From Mycobacterium ahvazicum (GTDB lineage Bacteria; Actinomycetota; Actinomycetes; Mycobacteriales; Mycobacteriaceae), in assembly GCF_900176255.2 (NCBI RefSeq), contig NZ_FXEG02000005.1:124001-188000 (forward strand): a stretch of 64,000 nucleotides of DNA, read 5' to 3'. Under the pieces are notes generated by a model. The model was not told the DNA's origin, did no database searches, and saw only the letters and a list, made by a program, of their open reading frames with translations. Of the stretch, positions 23,788 to 32,623 are shown in pieces; within the stretch, counting starts at the first letter, position 1; every line of letters begins with the position of its first letter. Both the position numbers and the translations under genes were made by a program.

Positions 23788-24939
23788 ATGAACACCGAAT
23801 TCACGCTCACTCAAAAGCGTGCGCTGGCGGTAGTCACATTGATCGCGCTGCTGTTCGGCGCGTACTTCCTGCGCGACTATTTCGTGTTGATCGTGGTCGC
23901 CGCCGTCGGCGCGTATTTGTTCACGCCACTGTTCAATTGGTTCAACAAGCGCTTCGGCACCGGCCTGTCGGCAACCTTCACGTTGTTGTCGGCGCTCGCG
24001 ATGGTGATCGTGCCGGTTGGTCTGTTCATCGTGCTGGCCGTCGTCCAGGTCTCCCGGATGATCGACAGCATTTCCGGGTGGGTCAAGACCACCGACCTCA
24101 GCGGGCTCGGTGACAAAGTCCTGCACATCGTCAACGACCTGGCGGCTCGAGTTCCGTTCCTGCACATCACGATTAATGCGGAGATGCTGCGAAAGGCGAT
24201 GGTCACCGGCGCGCAGAACATCGGTCAAGGACTGCTGCACGCCTTACAGGGTGCTGCGGGGAGCGCCTTCGGTGCCATCACGAACGGGATCATCTTTCTC
24301 TACCTTTTTCTCGCACTGCTGGTGCATCGAGAGAGCTTGCGCACGTTGCTCGGTCAGCTCAACCCGCTGGGGGAGGAAGTCACCGATCTGTATCTGAAGA
24401 AGACCGGTGCGATGGTGCGCGGCACCGTGTTCGGTCAGTTCGTTATCGCACTGTGTCAAGGTGTCGCGGGCGCCGGGTCGATCTACATCGCCGGATTCCA
24501 CCACGGTTTCTTCATTTTCGCGATTCTGCTCACCGCCCTGTCGATCATTCCGTTGGGTGGCGGCATCGTGACGATGCCATTCGGCATCGGAATGCTGTTC
24601 TACGGCAACATATTCGGTGGTGCATTCGTGATCTTGTGGCATCTGCTGGTGGTCACCAACATCGACAACGTTTTGCGCCCCGTCCTGGTACCGCGCGACG
24701 CCCGGCTGAATTCGGCGCTGTTCCTGCTATCGGTGTTCGCCGGTATCGCCATGTTCGGACCCTGGGGCATCGTCATCGGCCCGGTGCTGATGATCCTGAT
24801 CGTGACGACTCTTGACGTCTACCTGGCGGTCTATCAGGACGTCGAGCTGGTAAACCCGGACGACGACCCACCCGCGCGCCGCGGCTGGCTGCCACGCCGC
24901 ACTGGCAACAAGCCGGGAGTTAAGTCAGCCGCTCAGTGA
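23788..24939 (+). CDS. AI-2E family transporter (Rv1101c-like)
   Basis: Predicted 383-residue membrane protein of the TqsA/PerM (UPF0118) family, with about seven to eight helices: a pair at 10-45, one at 65-85, a large extramembrane segment at 90-150, and a C-terminal group including FAILLTALSIIPLGGG and LLSVFAGIAMFGPWGIVIGPVL. Start ATG 23788 (MNTEFTLTQKRAL) matches Rv1101c. The 3' end overlaps the convergent dienelactone hydrolase gene by 20 bases. Family members export signals or ions; substrate not known. The 177 bases before it hold no visible gene. Confidence 0.85.
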   Translation: MNTEFTLTQKRALAVVTLIALLFGAYFLRDYFVLIVVAAVGAYLFTPLFNWFNKRFGTGLSATFTLLSALAMVIVPVGLFIVLAVVQVSRMIDSISGWVKTTDLSGLGDKVLHIVNDLAARVPFLHITINAEMLRKAMVTGAQNIGQGLLHALQGAAGSAFGAITNGIIFLYLFLALLVHRESLRTLLGQLNPLGEEVTDLYLKKTGAMVRGTVFGQFVIALCQGVAGAGSIYIAGFHHGFFIFAILLTALSIIPLGGGIVTMPFGIGMLFYGNIFGGAFVILWHLLVVTNIDNVLRPVLVPRDARLNSALFLLSVFAGIAMFGPWGIVIGPVLMILIVTTLDVYLAVYQDVELVNPDDDPPARRGWLPRRTGNKPGVKSAAQ

Positions 24940-25717
24940 GGAATTCGACGACCCGCTTGCGGGCCTCGTACGCCGGATGGCCGTCGACTTCGCGAACCTC
25001 GGACGTCAGCACCGAATGCGCCGACTTTGCGAAGCCGTGTGCGTTGCCGGGACTCGAGTCGATCTCAATCACCTCGAACGCGTCGCCGAGCCGCTGCTTG
25101 AGCGCCGCGAACCGTTCGGCGGGCACCACCGGATCCTCGCTGAAACGCAGGCCCATGGCGCACAGACCTTCATCGGCCGCACGACGGGCGACGACCGCCA
25201 GCTCCGACTCACTGAGGCCCGGATCGCTGCGCCGCGTCCGGCCGAGTGGAAACGGCACCGACGGTTGGCTGAGCACCGGCGCCAGCACGCTGTCGTCGAC
25301 GGCGGCGGCCAGCGCGAAGCCGCCGGTGAAACATTCGCCGATCACGCCGACGCCTTTACTTGCGGTCGACGCCTTGAGATCACGGGCCAGCGCACGCAGA
25401 AACTGCGACACCGGCCGCTCCTTGTTCGTCGCAAAGGCCGCGAATTCCTTTGCCACACAAGTCCGCGCGATGACCTCCACGATGGACCCGGTCGTCTTGG
25501 CCCTGCCCGGCACGCCGAACAGCGACGGGATGGCGACGGTGAATCCGTTGTCCACCAAGTGATTGCCCAGGCCCAGCACCCCGGGATGGATCCCGGGGAT
25601 CTCGGGAATCAACACCACTCCGGGCCCGGCGCCCTTGCGGTAGACGTCATGGGTGTAGCCGCCACCGGTGAACGGTGCCACCACCCACCCGGACAAATCC
25701 GCTTCGGGTGCGTTCAC
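24920..25717 (-). CDS. Dienelactone hydrolase family protein
   Basis: Predicted 265-residue alpha/beta hydrolase with a Cys nucleophile: VIGECFTGGFA near residue 126, an Asp-containing loop after SEDPVVPAE, and NAHGFA near 228 supplying His. These match the Cys-Asp-His triad of dienelactone hydrolases, which open ring lactones in aromatic degradation, though most actinobacterial paralogues have no known substrate. It starts 11 bases after the Rv1100-like gene and is likely co-transcribed with it. Confidence 0.8.
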   Translation of the reverse strand: MNAPEADLSGWVVAPFTGGGYTHDVYRKGAGPGVVLIPEIPGIHPGVLGLGNHLVDNGFTVAIPSLFGVPGRAKTTGSIVEVIARTCVAKEFAAFATNKERPVSQFLRALARDLKASTASKGVGVIGECFTGGFALAAAVDDSVLAPVLSQPSVPFPLGRTRRSDPGLSESELAVVARRAADEGLCAMGLRFSEDPVVPAERFAALKQRLGDAFEVIEIDSSPGNAHGFAKSAHSVLTSEVREVDGHPAYEARKRVVEFLTERLT

Positions 25718-25728
25718 GCGCGTCGCTC

Positions 25729-26409
25729 CTATCGGCTGGTCGGCAGGGGCGACTGCGACTGCGTCGCCGCCGCCAGCGTACGGAACTGATCGGTGTTTCC
25801 GGCACCCGTGATCGCGATCTGGGCGGTTCCGCCCGGGCTGGTCAGCCTGGTGGTCCAGACCGGCTCGGCGTCGGCACCGCTGTCACCGGAACCGCGATAG
25901 ACAATCCAGTTCGTTCCCCCGACGTCGACCGTGCCGGTCGGATACGCCGACGGATGGATCGAGCCGACCAGCTTGTCCTCGTCGGCGTTGCTCTGCGTCA
26001 GGCTCAGATACATTCCGGTGGGTCCGATGTATCCCACCGTCGAGGTGGCCGCGGCCAGGCGCTGACCATTGGCCATCCGCCCGTTCTCGATGCCGCCGCG
26101 GCCGCCGGAGTTGGGCTGCCAGCCCTCGGGCAGCCGCGGCATCCGGATCGGAAAGCCCAGCGTCTGAGCGTCGGCACGCAGGGCAGACGCCGCGTCGTAC
26201 GACGGAATCGCGCCCTTGTTCGGCCCGGTCGGCTGGAACGAACACATCCCGACCATGCCCGCCAGCAGGATGCATCCGATCACCAGCGGCACCAGCGACC
26301 AGAACATGTCGCGGCCGTCCTGCAGCAACCGGGGTTTGGCGGGCCTGGCGGCCGGCACCGGCTCACCGGCCTGCTCGGCCGGGATACTGGAGGGCTGCTC
26401 GTCGGTCAC
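25729..26409 (-). CDS. DUF4245 single-pass membrane protein (Rv1100-like)
   Basis: Predicted 226-residue protein: a Pro-rich cytoplasmic N-terminus, one membrane helix (FWSLVPLVIGCILLAGMVGM, about 35-55) and an extracytoplasmic domain with RLPEGWQPNSGG and GYIGPTGMYLSLTQSNA, the DUF4245 pattern. The start is taken as the GTG at 26409 (VTDEQPSS), giving a size near the 232 residues of Rv1100. It is divergent from glpX (80 bases), as in M. tuberculosis. Function unknown. Confidence 0.8.
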   Translation of the reverse strand: MTDEQPSSIPAEQAGEPVPAARPAKPRLLQDGRDMFWSLVPLVIGCILLAGMVGMCSFQPTGPNKGAIPSYDAASALRADAQTLGFPIRMPRLPEGWQPNSGGRGGIENGRMANGQRLAAATSTVGYIGPTGMYLSLTQSNADEDKLVGSIHPSAYPTGTVDVGGTNWIVYRGSGDSGADAEPVWTTRLTSPGGTAQIAITGAGNTDQFRTLAAATQSQSPLPTSR

Positions 26410-26489
26410 CCCACCAGTATCCCAGCCCGCCGTTGGCAGCCACAGCCCAGATCCAGCGGACCGATCAGCTTCTGGGAGAATCAGCAACC

Positions 26490-27575
26490 ATGACAGCATC
26501 GGCCGGATCCGGTTCGTCTTCGACCGCGTCCGCGGGCTCCGACCCGCAGGTACGGGCACGTCGCGAGGCCCCAGACCGCAACCTGGCCCTGGAACTGGTC
26601 CGGGTCACCGAGGCCGGCGCGATGGCCGCCGGCCGCTGGGTCGGCCGTGGCGACAAGGAGGGCGGCGACGGTGCGGCCGTCGACGCGATCCGTGAACTGG
26701 TCAACTCGGTGTCCATGCGCGGGGTCGTCGTCATCGGAGAAGGCGAAAAAGACGAGGCGCCGATGCTCTACAACGGCGAAGAGGTCGGCAACGGCGACGG
26801 CCCAGACTGCGACTTCGCCGTGGACCCGGTGGATGGCACCACGCTGATGAGCAAGGGCATGCCCAACGCCATCTCGGTGCTGGCGGTGGCCGATCGCGGA
26901 GCGATGTTCGACCCGTCGGCGGTGTTCTACATGAACAAGATCGCCGTCGGGCCCGAAGCCGCCCACGTGCTGGACATCACCGCGCCGATCGCCGACAACA
27001 TCCGCGCGGTCGCCAAGGTCAAGGATCTTTCGGTGCGGGACATGACCGTGTGCATCCTGGACCGGCCGCGGCACAGTCAGCTCATCGAAGACGCCCGCTC
27101 CACCGGTGCCCGCATCCGGCTGATCACCGATGGCGACGTCGCCGGGGCCATCTCGGCGTGTCGGCCCCAATCGGGAACCGACATGCTGGCCGGCATCGGC
27201 GGCACCCCGGAGGGGATCATCGCCGCCGCGGCGATCCGCTGCATGGGCGGGGCAATCCAGGCGCAACTGGCGCCGCGCGACGACGCCGAACGCCGCAAGG
27301 CGCTCGACGCCGGCTACGACTTGGACCAGATCCTGACCACCGAGGATCTGGTGTCCGGCGAGAACGTCTTCTTCTGCGCCACCGGGGTTACCGACGGCGA
27401 TCTGCTCAAGGGCGTCCGGTACTACCCGGGCGGTTGCACCACCCAATCGATCGTGATGCGGTCCAAATCGGGAACCGTTCGCATGATCGAGGCCTACCAC
27501 CGGCTTTCGAAGCTCAACGAATACTCCGCGATCGACTTCACCGGCGACAGTACCGCTGCCTACCCCCTGCCGTAA
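26490..27575 (+). CDS. glpX: Fructose-1,6-bisphosphatase class II
   Basis: Predicted 361-residue gluconeogenic phosphatase. Metal and phosphate sites are seen in GRGDKEGGDGAAVDAIR, VVIGEGEKDEAPML and DFAVDPVDGTTLMSKG; LITDGDVAGAI and GIGGTPEGIIAAAAIRCMGG follow. Length equals that of M. tuberculosis GlpX (Rv1099c, 362), the main FBPase of mycobacteria, essential for growth on lipids and glycerol. ATG 26490 has GGGAG upstream. Fumarase follows 37 bases later, so both may be co-transcribed. Confidence 0.94.
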   Translation: MTASAGSGSSSTASAGSDPQVRARREAPDRNLALELVRVTEAGAMAAGRWVGRGDKEGGDGAAVDAIRELVNSVSMRGVVVIGEGEKDEAPMLYNGEEVGNGDGPDCDFAVDPVDGTTLMSKGMPNAISVLAVADRGAMFDPSAVFYMNKIAVGPEAAHVLDITAPIADNIRAVAKVKDLSVRDMTVCILDRPRHSQLIEDARSTGARIRLITDGDVAGAISACRPQSGTDMLAGIGGTPEGIIAAAAIRCMGGAIQAQLAPRDDAERRKALDAGYDLDQILTTEDLVSGENVFFCATGVTDGDLLKGVRYYPGGCTTQSIVMRSKSGTVRMIEAYHRLSKLNEYSAIDFTGDSTAAYPLP

Positions 27576-27612
27576 CCGCGATTAGCACACCCCAACGAAG
27601 AGGAACTAATTC

Positions 27613-29016
27613 ATGGCCGAAAGCGCCGAATATCGCATCGAGCACGACACCATGGGCGAGGTACGTGTACCCGCAAAAGCGTTGTGGCGAGCGCAAACCC
27701 AGCGCGCTGTGGAGAACTTTCCGATTTCGGGCCGGGGCCTCGAGCGCACTCAGATCCGCGCGTTGGGCCTGCTGAAGGGCGCCTGCGCACAGGTCAACTC
27801 CGACCTGGGGCTGCTGGCGCCGGAGAAGGCCGACGCGATCATCGCCGCGGCGGCCGAGATCGCCGACGGCAAACACGACGACCAGTTCCCGATCGACGTC
27901 TTCCAGACCGGCTCGGGCACCAGCTCCAACATGAACACCAATGAAGTGATCGCGTCCATCGCGGCCGCCAACGGCGTCACGGTGCACCCCAACGACGACG
28001 TCAACATGTCGCAGTCGTCCAACGACACCTTCCCGACCGCCACCCATATCGCGGCGACCGAAGCCGCCGTGCGCCACCTGATCCCGGCGCTGGAAATACT
28101 GCACGACGCGCTGGCGACCAAGGCACGCGAGTGGCACACCGTGGTCAAGTCGGGCCGCACCCACTTGATGGACGCCGTCCCGGTCACGCTCGGCCAGGAA
28201 TTCAGCGGCTACGCCCGACAGATCGAGGCGGGGATCGAGCGGGTGCGCGCCACGCTGCCGCGCCTCGGCGAGCTGGCCATCGGCGGGGCCGCGGTGGGCA
28301 CCGGGCTCAACGCTCCCGACGGCTTCGGCGCCAAGGTGGTCGAGGCGCTGGTCGCGTCGACAGGCCTGGCCGAATTGCGCACGGCGACAAACTCTTTCGA
28401 GGCTCAGGCGGCGCGCGACGGACTGGTGGAGGCGTCCGGTGCGCTGCGCACCATCGCCGTGTCACTGACCAAGATCGCCAACGACATCCGCTGGATGGGC
28501 TCCGGGCCACTGACCGGTTTGGGCGAGATTCAGCTGCCGGATCTGCAGCCGGGTAGCTCGATCATGCCGGGCAAGGTCAATCCGGTTCTGCCAGAGGCGG
28601 TTACGCAGGTGGCCGCCCAGGTGATCGGCAACGACGCCGCCGTCGCGGTCGGCGGTTTGTCGGGCGCGTTCGAACTCAACGTCTACATCCCGATGATGGC
28701 CCGCAACATCTTGGAGTCGTTCAAGCTGCTGAGCAACGTGTCGAAGTTGTTCGCCGAGCGCTGCATCGTCGGCCTGAAGGCCAACGAAGGGCACCTGCGC
28801 GAGTTGGCGGAGTCGTCGCCGTCGATCGTGACCCCCTTGAACTCGGCCATCGGCTACGAGGAAGCCGCCGCCGTAGCCAAGCAAGCGCTCAAGGAGCGCA
28901 AGACGATCCGTCAGACCGTGATCGACCGCGGCCTGATCGGCGACAAGTTGTCGATCGAGGAACTGGACCGCCGGCTAGACGTGCTGGCGATGGCCAAGGT
29001 CAAACCGGCGAAATAA
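27613..29016 (+). CDS. fum: Fumarate hydratase class II
   Basis: Predicted 467-residue TCA-cycle enzyme interconverting fumarate and malate. Superfamily motifs are TGSGTSSNMNTNEV (about 98), KSGRTHLMDAVPVTLGQEF (about 178) and the mobile loop PGSSIMPGKVNPV (about 315), which carries the catalytic Ser. SSNDTFPTA is also present. Length and order match Rv1098c. A GAAGAGGAA ribosome site precedes the ATG. Confidence 0.95.
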   Translation: MAESAEYRIEHDTMGEVRVPAKALWRAQTQRAVENFPISGRGLERTQIRALGLLKGACAQVNSDLGLLAPEKADAIIAAAAEIADGKHDDQFPIDVFQTGSGTSSNMNTNEVIASIAAANGVTVHPNDDVNMSQSSNDTFPTATHIAATEAAVRHLIPALEILHDALATKAREWHTVVKSGRTHLMDAVPVTLGQEFSGYARQIEAGIERVRATLPRLGELAIGGAAVGTGLNAPDGFGAKVVEALVASTGLAELRTATNSFEAQAARDGLVEASGALRTIAVSLTKIANDIRWMGSGPLTGLGEIQLPDLQPGSSIMPGKVNPVLPEAVTQVAAQVIGNDAAVAVGGLSGAFELNVYIPMMARNILESFKLLSNVSKLFAERCIVGLKANEGHLRELAESSPSIVTPLNSAIGYEEAAAVAKQALKERKTIRQTVIDRGLIGDKLSIEELDRRLDVLAMAKVKPAK

Positions 29017-29034
29017 AGTGGGGGTGGTTCTGCA

Positions 29035-30081
29035 ATGACGGTTCCTCCAGGCGGTCCGTACGGGCAGGATCCGTACGGGCAGGATCCGTACGGCGCGAAT
29101 CCGTATGGGCAGGGCCCATATTGGGGTGGTCCACCGCAAGGCGGCCCTGCGCCCTACCCGCCCGGCGGCCCTGCGCCCTACCCGCCCGGCGGCCCCTACT
29201 CGGGGCCGCAGAGCGGTGCGTATCCCTACCCGCCGACCGGTCCGTTCACCAATCCGCAAGGCGGGATGGATCCTTCGTATCAGGGTCAGCCCTACGGTCA
29301 GACCGGGGCACCGCAGTATCCCCCCGGCTGGCCGCCCGGCTCCTACCCACCGGGACCGCCGCCGAACGGGCCTCGGTCCAACATGCCGTGGCTGATCGTC
29401 GCCGGCATCGCGGTGCTGGGCGTCATCGCGCTGGTGGTGATCCTGGTCGTCAGCCTGAACAACGAGCCCAAGGGGCCCAAAGCCAATCCGTCGACGACGA
29501 CCGCCGCGCCGACGTCGCAGCAGCCGGGTGGTTCGGGTCAGACCGCGAGCGATTGCACGCCCAATGTGTCCGGTGGCGATAAGCCCGCTGGCGGCGCGCC
29601 GATCAAGGCGGGCAAGTTGTCGTTTCCGGCCACCGCGGCACCCGGATGGATGCCGTTCTCGGATGACCAGACTCCGAATCTCATTGGCGCAGTGGGGCTA
29701 GCGCAGGAGGTGCCCGGCGCCAGCCAGTGGGTGATGCAGGCCGAGGTCGCGATCACCAACTTCGTTCCCAGCATGGACGTCAGCACGCAGGCCGCGAAGT
29801 TGATGAATTGCGTGGCCGAAGGCCCCGGCTATTCGAACGCCTCACCGACGCTGGGGCCGATCAAGAAGTCGTCGATCACGGTGGAGGGGATCAAGGCGGC
29901 CCGGGTGGACGCCGATGTCACGATCGCCGACCCCGCCCGCAAGGTGAAGGGCGATTCCGTGGTCATCATCGCGGTCGACACCAAGCCGGTCACCATCTTC
30001 CTGGGCGCAACGCCGATCGGCGATTCCGCCTCGGCCGGACTGCTCAGCCAGGTGATCGGATCGCTGAAGGTCTCCAAGTAA
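29035..30081 (+). CDS. Gly/Pro/Tyr-rich membrane protein (Rv1097c-like)
   Basis: Predicted 348-residue protein. Residues 1-115 are low complexity, with near-perfect repeats of the GPYGQDPYGQDP type and two copies of a 24-base DNA repeat encoding GGPAPYPP around 29143-29190. One membrane helix (MPWLIVAGIAVLGVIALVVILVV, about 119-142) is followed by an extracytoplasmic domain of about 190 residues with a LpqN-like look (GWMPFSDDQTPNLIGAVGLAQ). Cys179 and Cys in LMNCVAEG could pair. It follows fum by 18 bases. Role unknown, probably envelope-related. Confidence 0.75.
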   Translation: MTVPPGGPYGQDPYGQDPYGANPYGQGPYWGGPPQGGPAPYPPGGPAPYPPGGPYSGPQSGAYPYPPTGPFTNPQGGMDPSYQGQPYGQTGAPQYPPGWPPGSYPPGPPPNGPRSNMPWLIVAGIAVLGVIALVVILVVSLNNEPKGPKANPSTTTAAPTSQQPGGSGQTASDCTPNVSGGDKPAGGAPIKAGKLSFPATAAPGWMPFSDDQTPNLIGAVGLAQEVPGASQWVMQAEVAITNFVPSMDVSTQAAKLMNCVAEGPGYSNASPTLGPIKKSSITVEGIKAARVDADVTIADPARKVKGDSVVIIAVDTKPVTIFLGATPIGDSASAGLLSQVIGSLKVSK

Positions 30082-30088
30082 GGCGGTT

Positions 30089-31630
30089 TCAGGCGGGCGC
30101 CGACACATGGGTGGCCTCGGAGCGGCCGCGCAACACGGTGGAATAGCACTGGACCCAGTGACCCCGTTCGGCCTCGTCGGCCCGGTCGATGGCCGCCGCT
30201 GAGCACAGGATGCGCCGATCCGAAGTCTTGGCCAGATCCGCCAGGCGTGCGGCTTCGTTGACCGCATCTCCGATTACCGTGTATTCATAACGGTTTTCGG
30301 CGCCGATGTTGCCGGCGAACACCCGGCCCGCCGACACCCCGATACCGAAATCCACGGGGAGGCGCCGCAGTTGGGTCCCCAGCGTGCGCGCCGTGGCCAG
30401 TGCCGCCGATGACGGCTCGCCGGTGTGCAGCGGTACCCCGAAGACCGCCAGCGCGGCGTCGCCCGCGAATTTGTTGATCAGGCCGCCGTGCTCGTCGACG
30501 GCGTCGACCACGATGCGGAAAAAGTCGTTGAGCACGTCGGCAACCTCTTGGGGCGGACGGCTTTCCGCGAGCTGAGTCGAACCCACCAGATCGATGAACA
30601 GCACCGCCGCCTCGGCCACATCGCCCGACAGCGACGCACCCTCCTCGATCGCGCGCTGAGCGACGTCGGCCCCGACGTGACGGCCGAACAGGTCACGTAG
30701 CCGGTCACGCTCGGCAAGTCCGGCCACCATGCGGTTGAATCCCGTTTGTAGGCGCCCGATTTGGGATCGTTCGTACGCGCCGACGGTGGTGTCGATGTTA
30801 CCGCGCTCGACCTGAGCCATCGCGTCGACGACTTCGCCGATCGGGTCCGAAATCGATCGCGACGTCAGGATCATCGTGGGCAGCCCGAGCAGCAGCGCGG
30901 CCAGTGACACCACCAGGATCGGCACGTACAGCGAGGCGGACTTCTGAATCAGCCAACCGTAGGTGCGCAGCACCACCAGGGTTGCGATGACGCCGATCGG
31001 AAGTGCGCTGACCAGAAACCAGAGCATGACCAGTCGTGCGAACACGCCGGGCACCGCCAACCGGGGCTCGAGCCCCTGGGTCGCCGCACCCATGATGGGG
31101 CGCAAGGTCCGTTGCGCGAGCAACATCCCGGTGCCCGCGGCGGCGGGACCACCGAGCACCACCCCGAGCGCCATCGGAAGCAACAGGGCTGGGCCACCAC
31201 CGAGATTGAGCAATACGAAGACGCCGCCGGCCACACCCCAAGCCGCCACCAGGATGACCGTCTGCCGTCCGGCCAGCCGCATCGCGACTTCCCGTTGCGC
31301 GGTGGTGGGTTCCTGGCCGGCGGCATACCAGCGCACTGTGGGAAGGAGGCTGAACACTCCGGCCACCGCGACGCCGACGATGCCCAGGACCACCAGCGCC
31401 ACCACGATCGCGGTGTCTTTCTGCGTGAAGACGACGCTGGTGGCCGCGGACGTGTGTCCCCGCAGTGGAATCAGGATGGCGGCGACGTCGATGACGGCGA
31501 TGATGTACGACAGGGCAAGGTCGACCCCGTATTCGGTCAACAGTCTGCGGGCCGACTTACGCTGCGGCGCCTCGGATATCGCCGCGGGATCGCGCGATTC
31601 TCGCGCCTGCCGCCCGTCCGCTGTGCTCAC
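30089..31630 (-). CDS. Membrane adenylate cyclase with HAMP domain (Rv1318c-Rv1320c/Rv3645 type)
   Basis: Predicted 513-residue protein: six membrane helices (residues about 35-255), a HAMP linker (TSRSISDPIGEVVDAMAQVERGN, about 255-305) and a class III cyclase domain from about 335. All canonical residues are visible: metal Asp in LFIDLVGST, Lys and Asp in INKFAGDAAL, and Asp, Asn and Arg in YTVIGDAVNEAARL. It should make cAMP. The GTG at 31630 lies 24 bases after the deacetylase stop. H37Rv has no cyclase between Rv1097c and Rv1096, so this is an extra member of the family. Convergent with the Rv1097c-like gene. Confidence 0.82.
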   Translation of the reverse strand: MSTADGRQARESRDPAAISEAPQRKSARRLLTEYGVDLALSYIIAVIDVAAILIPLRGHTSAATSVVFTQKDTAIVVALVVLGIVGVAVAGVFSLLPTVRWYAAGQEPTTAQREVAMRLAGRQTVILVAAWGVAGGVFVLLNLGGGPALLLPMALGVVLGGPAAAGTGMLLAQRTLRPIMGAATQGLEPRLAVPGVFARLVMLWFLVSALPIGVIATLVVLRTYGWLIQKSASLYVPILVVSLAALLLGLPTMILTSRSISDPIGEVVDAMAQVERGNIDTTVGAYERSQIGRLQTGFNRMVAGLAERDRLRDLFGRHVGADVAQRAIEEGASLSGDVAEAAVLFIDLVGSTQLAESRPPQEVADVLNDFFRIVVDAVDEHGGLINKFAGDAALAVFGVPLHTGEPSSAALATARTLGTQLRRLPVDFGIGVSAGRVFAGNIGAENRYEYTVIGDAVNEAARLADLAKTSDRRILCSAAAIDRADEAERGHWVQCYSTVLRGRSEATHVSAPA

Positions 31631-31654
31631 CCCCTAAAGGTAGCCGCGCGGAGC

Positions 31655-32530
31655 TCACGCACCGTTATTCGGCCCACCCGAGTTCTGGCCCGGGATGTCG
31701 GTGATCGGGAAGTTCGGCATCGGCTTGGGTGACGCGGTGTTGGGCAGCGTCGGAATGTCGGCGGGCGGGATGTCGTGCAGCTCGTTGGCCGGCGGCCCGT
31801 TCTCCCGGCTGCCGTAGCTGCTGCCGGGCGCTCGCGGCCCTAACAGTTCGCTGACCGTCACCAGGTGATAGCCGTTGGCCTTGAGCACCGGAATGAACTG
31901 GTACACCAGGTCAACGGTGCTCGAGTAGGTGTCGTGGAACAGCACCACCGAGCCGGGCTTGATGTAGGTCATCAGCATGTACCGTGTCGCGGCGGTGTTC
32001 GAATCGTTTGCCCAATCGAAAGGGATGACATCCCAGAGGATTTCGGCAAGCCCATAGCGGGCGGCGGTCTGGCGCACGTCGGGCGTGGACAGCCCGCCGG
32101 CCGGACGGTACAGCGTCGGGGTGCGCCCGGTCGCGGCGTTGATCGCGTCGTTGGCCTTGGCGAACTGCGCGGCGACGTCTTCGGGCGGGATGGTCGTCAT
32201 GTTGGGGTGTTCCCAGGTGTGGCTGCCGATTTCCATGCCGGCGTCGGCGACGCGCTTGGCACCGGCCGGGTTGGCGGCCACCTTGTTGCCGATCTCGAAG
32301 AAGGTGGCCTTGGCGTCGGCGTCCTTCAGGACTTGCAGCAGGCGATCGTCGAACGGGCTCGGCCCGTCGTCGAACGTCAGCGCGACACACTTGACCACCG
32401 AGCAGCTCAGATTGTCGGCGCGCGTCACGTGACCGGTCAGGCCGCCGATCACCAGCACCGCACCGGCGGCCACGACACCCAACACGGTCCGCCAATAGCG
32501 CCAGGCCTGGCTGTCGGGTCGTTTCGGCAC
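31655..32530 (-). CDS. Polysaccharide (peptidoglycan) deacetylase, NodB domain (Rv1096-like)
   Basis: Predicted 291-residue exported enzyme, same length as Rv1096. A signal anchor covers residues 12-36. The NodB domain shows the metal triad: Asp in TFDDGPSPF (about 52), His pair in SHTWEHPN (about 103), plus RPAGGLS, the DxxxFDW segment and the LFHDTYSS catalytic-His motif. It likely removes N-acetyl groups from cell-wall glycan. The C-terminal 50 residues are Pro/Asn-rich and disordered. It lies 24 bases ahead of the cyclase. Confidence 0.87.
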   Translation of the reverse strand: MPKRPDSQAWRYWRTVLGVVAAGAVLVIGGLTGHVTRADNLSCSVVKCVALTFDDGPSPFDDRLLQVLKDADAKATFFEIGNKVAANPAGAKRVADAGMEIGSHTWEHPNMTTIPPEDVAAQFAKANDAINAATGRTPTLYRPAGGLSTPDVRQTAARYGLAEILWDVIPFDWANDSNTAATRYMLMTYIKPGSVVLFHDTYSSTVDLVYQFIPVLKANGYHLVTVSELLGPRAPGSSYGSRENGPPANELHDIPPADIPTLPNTASPKPMPNFPITDIPGQNSGGPNNGA

Positions 32531-32570
32531 CCTGGCAGCTTACTCGCCCTCGCGTGTGCGACCTGGGCGT

Positions 32571-32606
32571 CGAGTGTGCGTCCAGTGCGCCCTGGATGCA
32601 CACTCG
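32571..32606. repeat. GAGTGTG-ended palindromic intergenic element, copy 2
   Basis: Arms CGAGTGTGCGTCCAG (32571-32585) and CTGGATGCACACTCG (32592-32606) pair in 14 of 15 positions around a 6-base loop. It lies between phoH2 and the deacetylase, same strand, and could act as a terminator or mRNA-processing structure. A partial extra half-unit GTGTGCGACCTGGGCG precedes it. Confidence 0.6.
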
Positions 32607-32623
32607 AGTAGGAAAAGTCCGCC

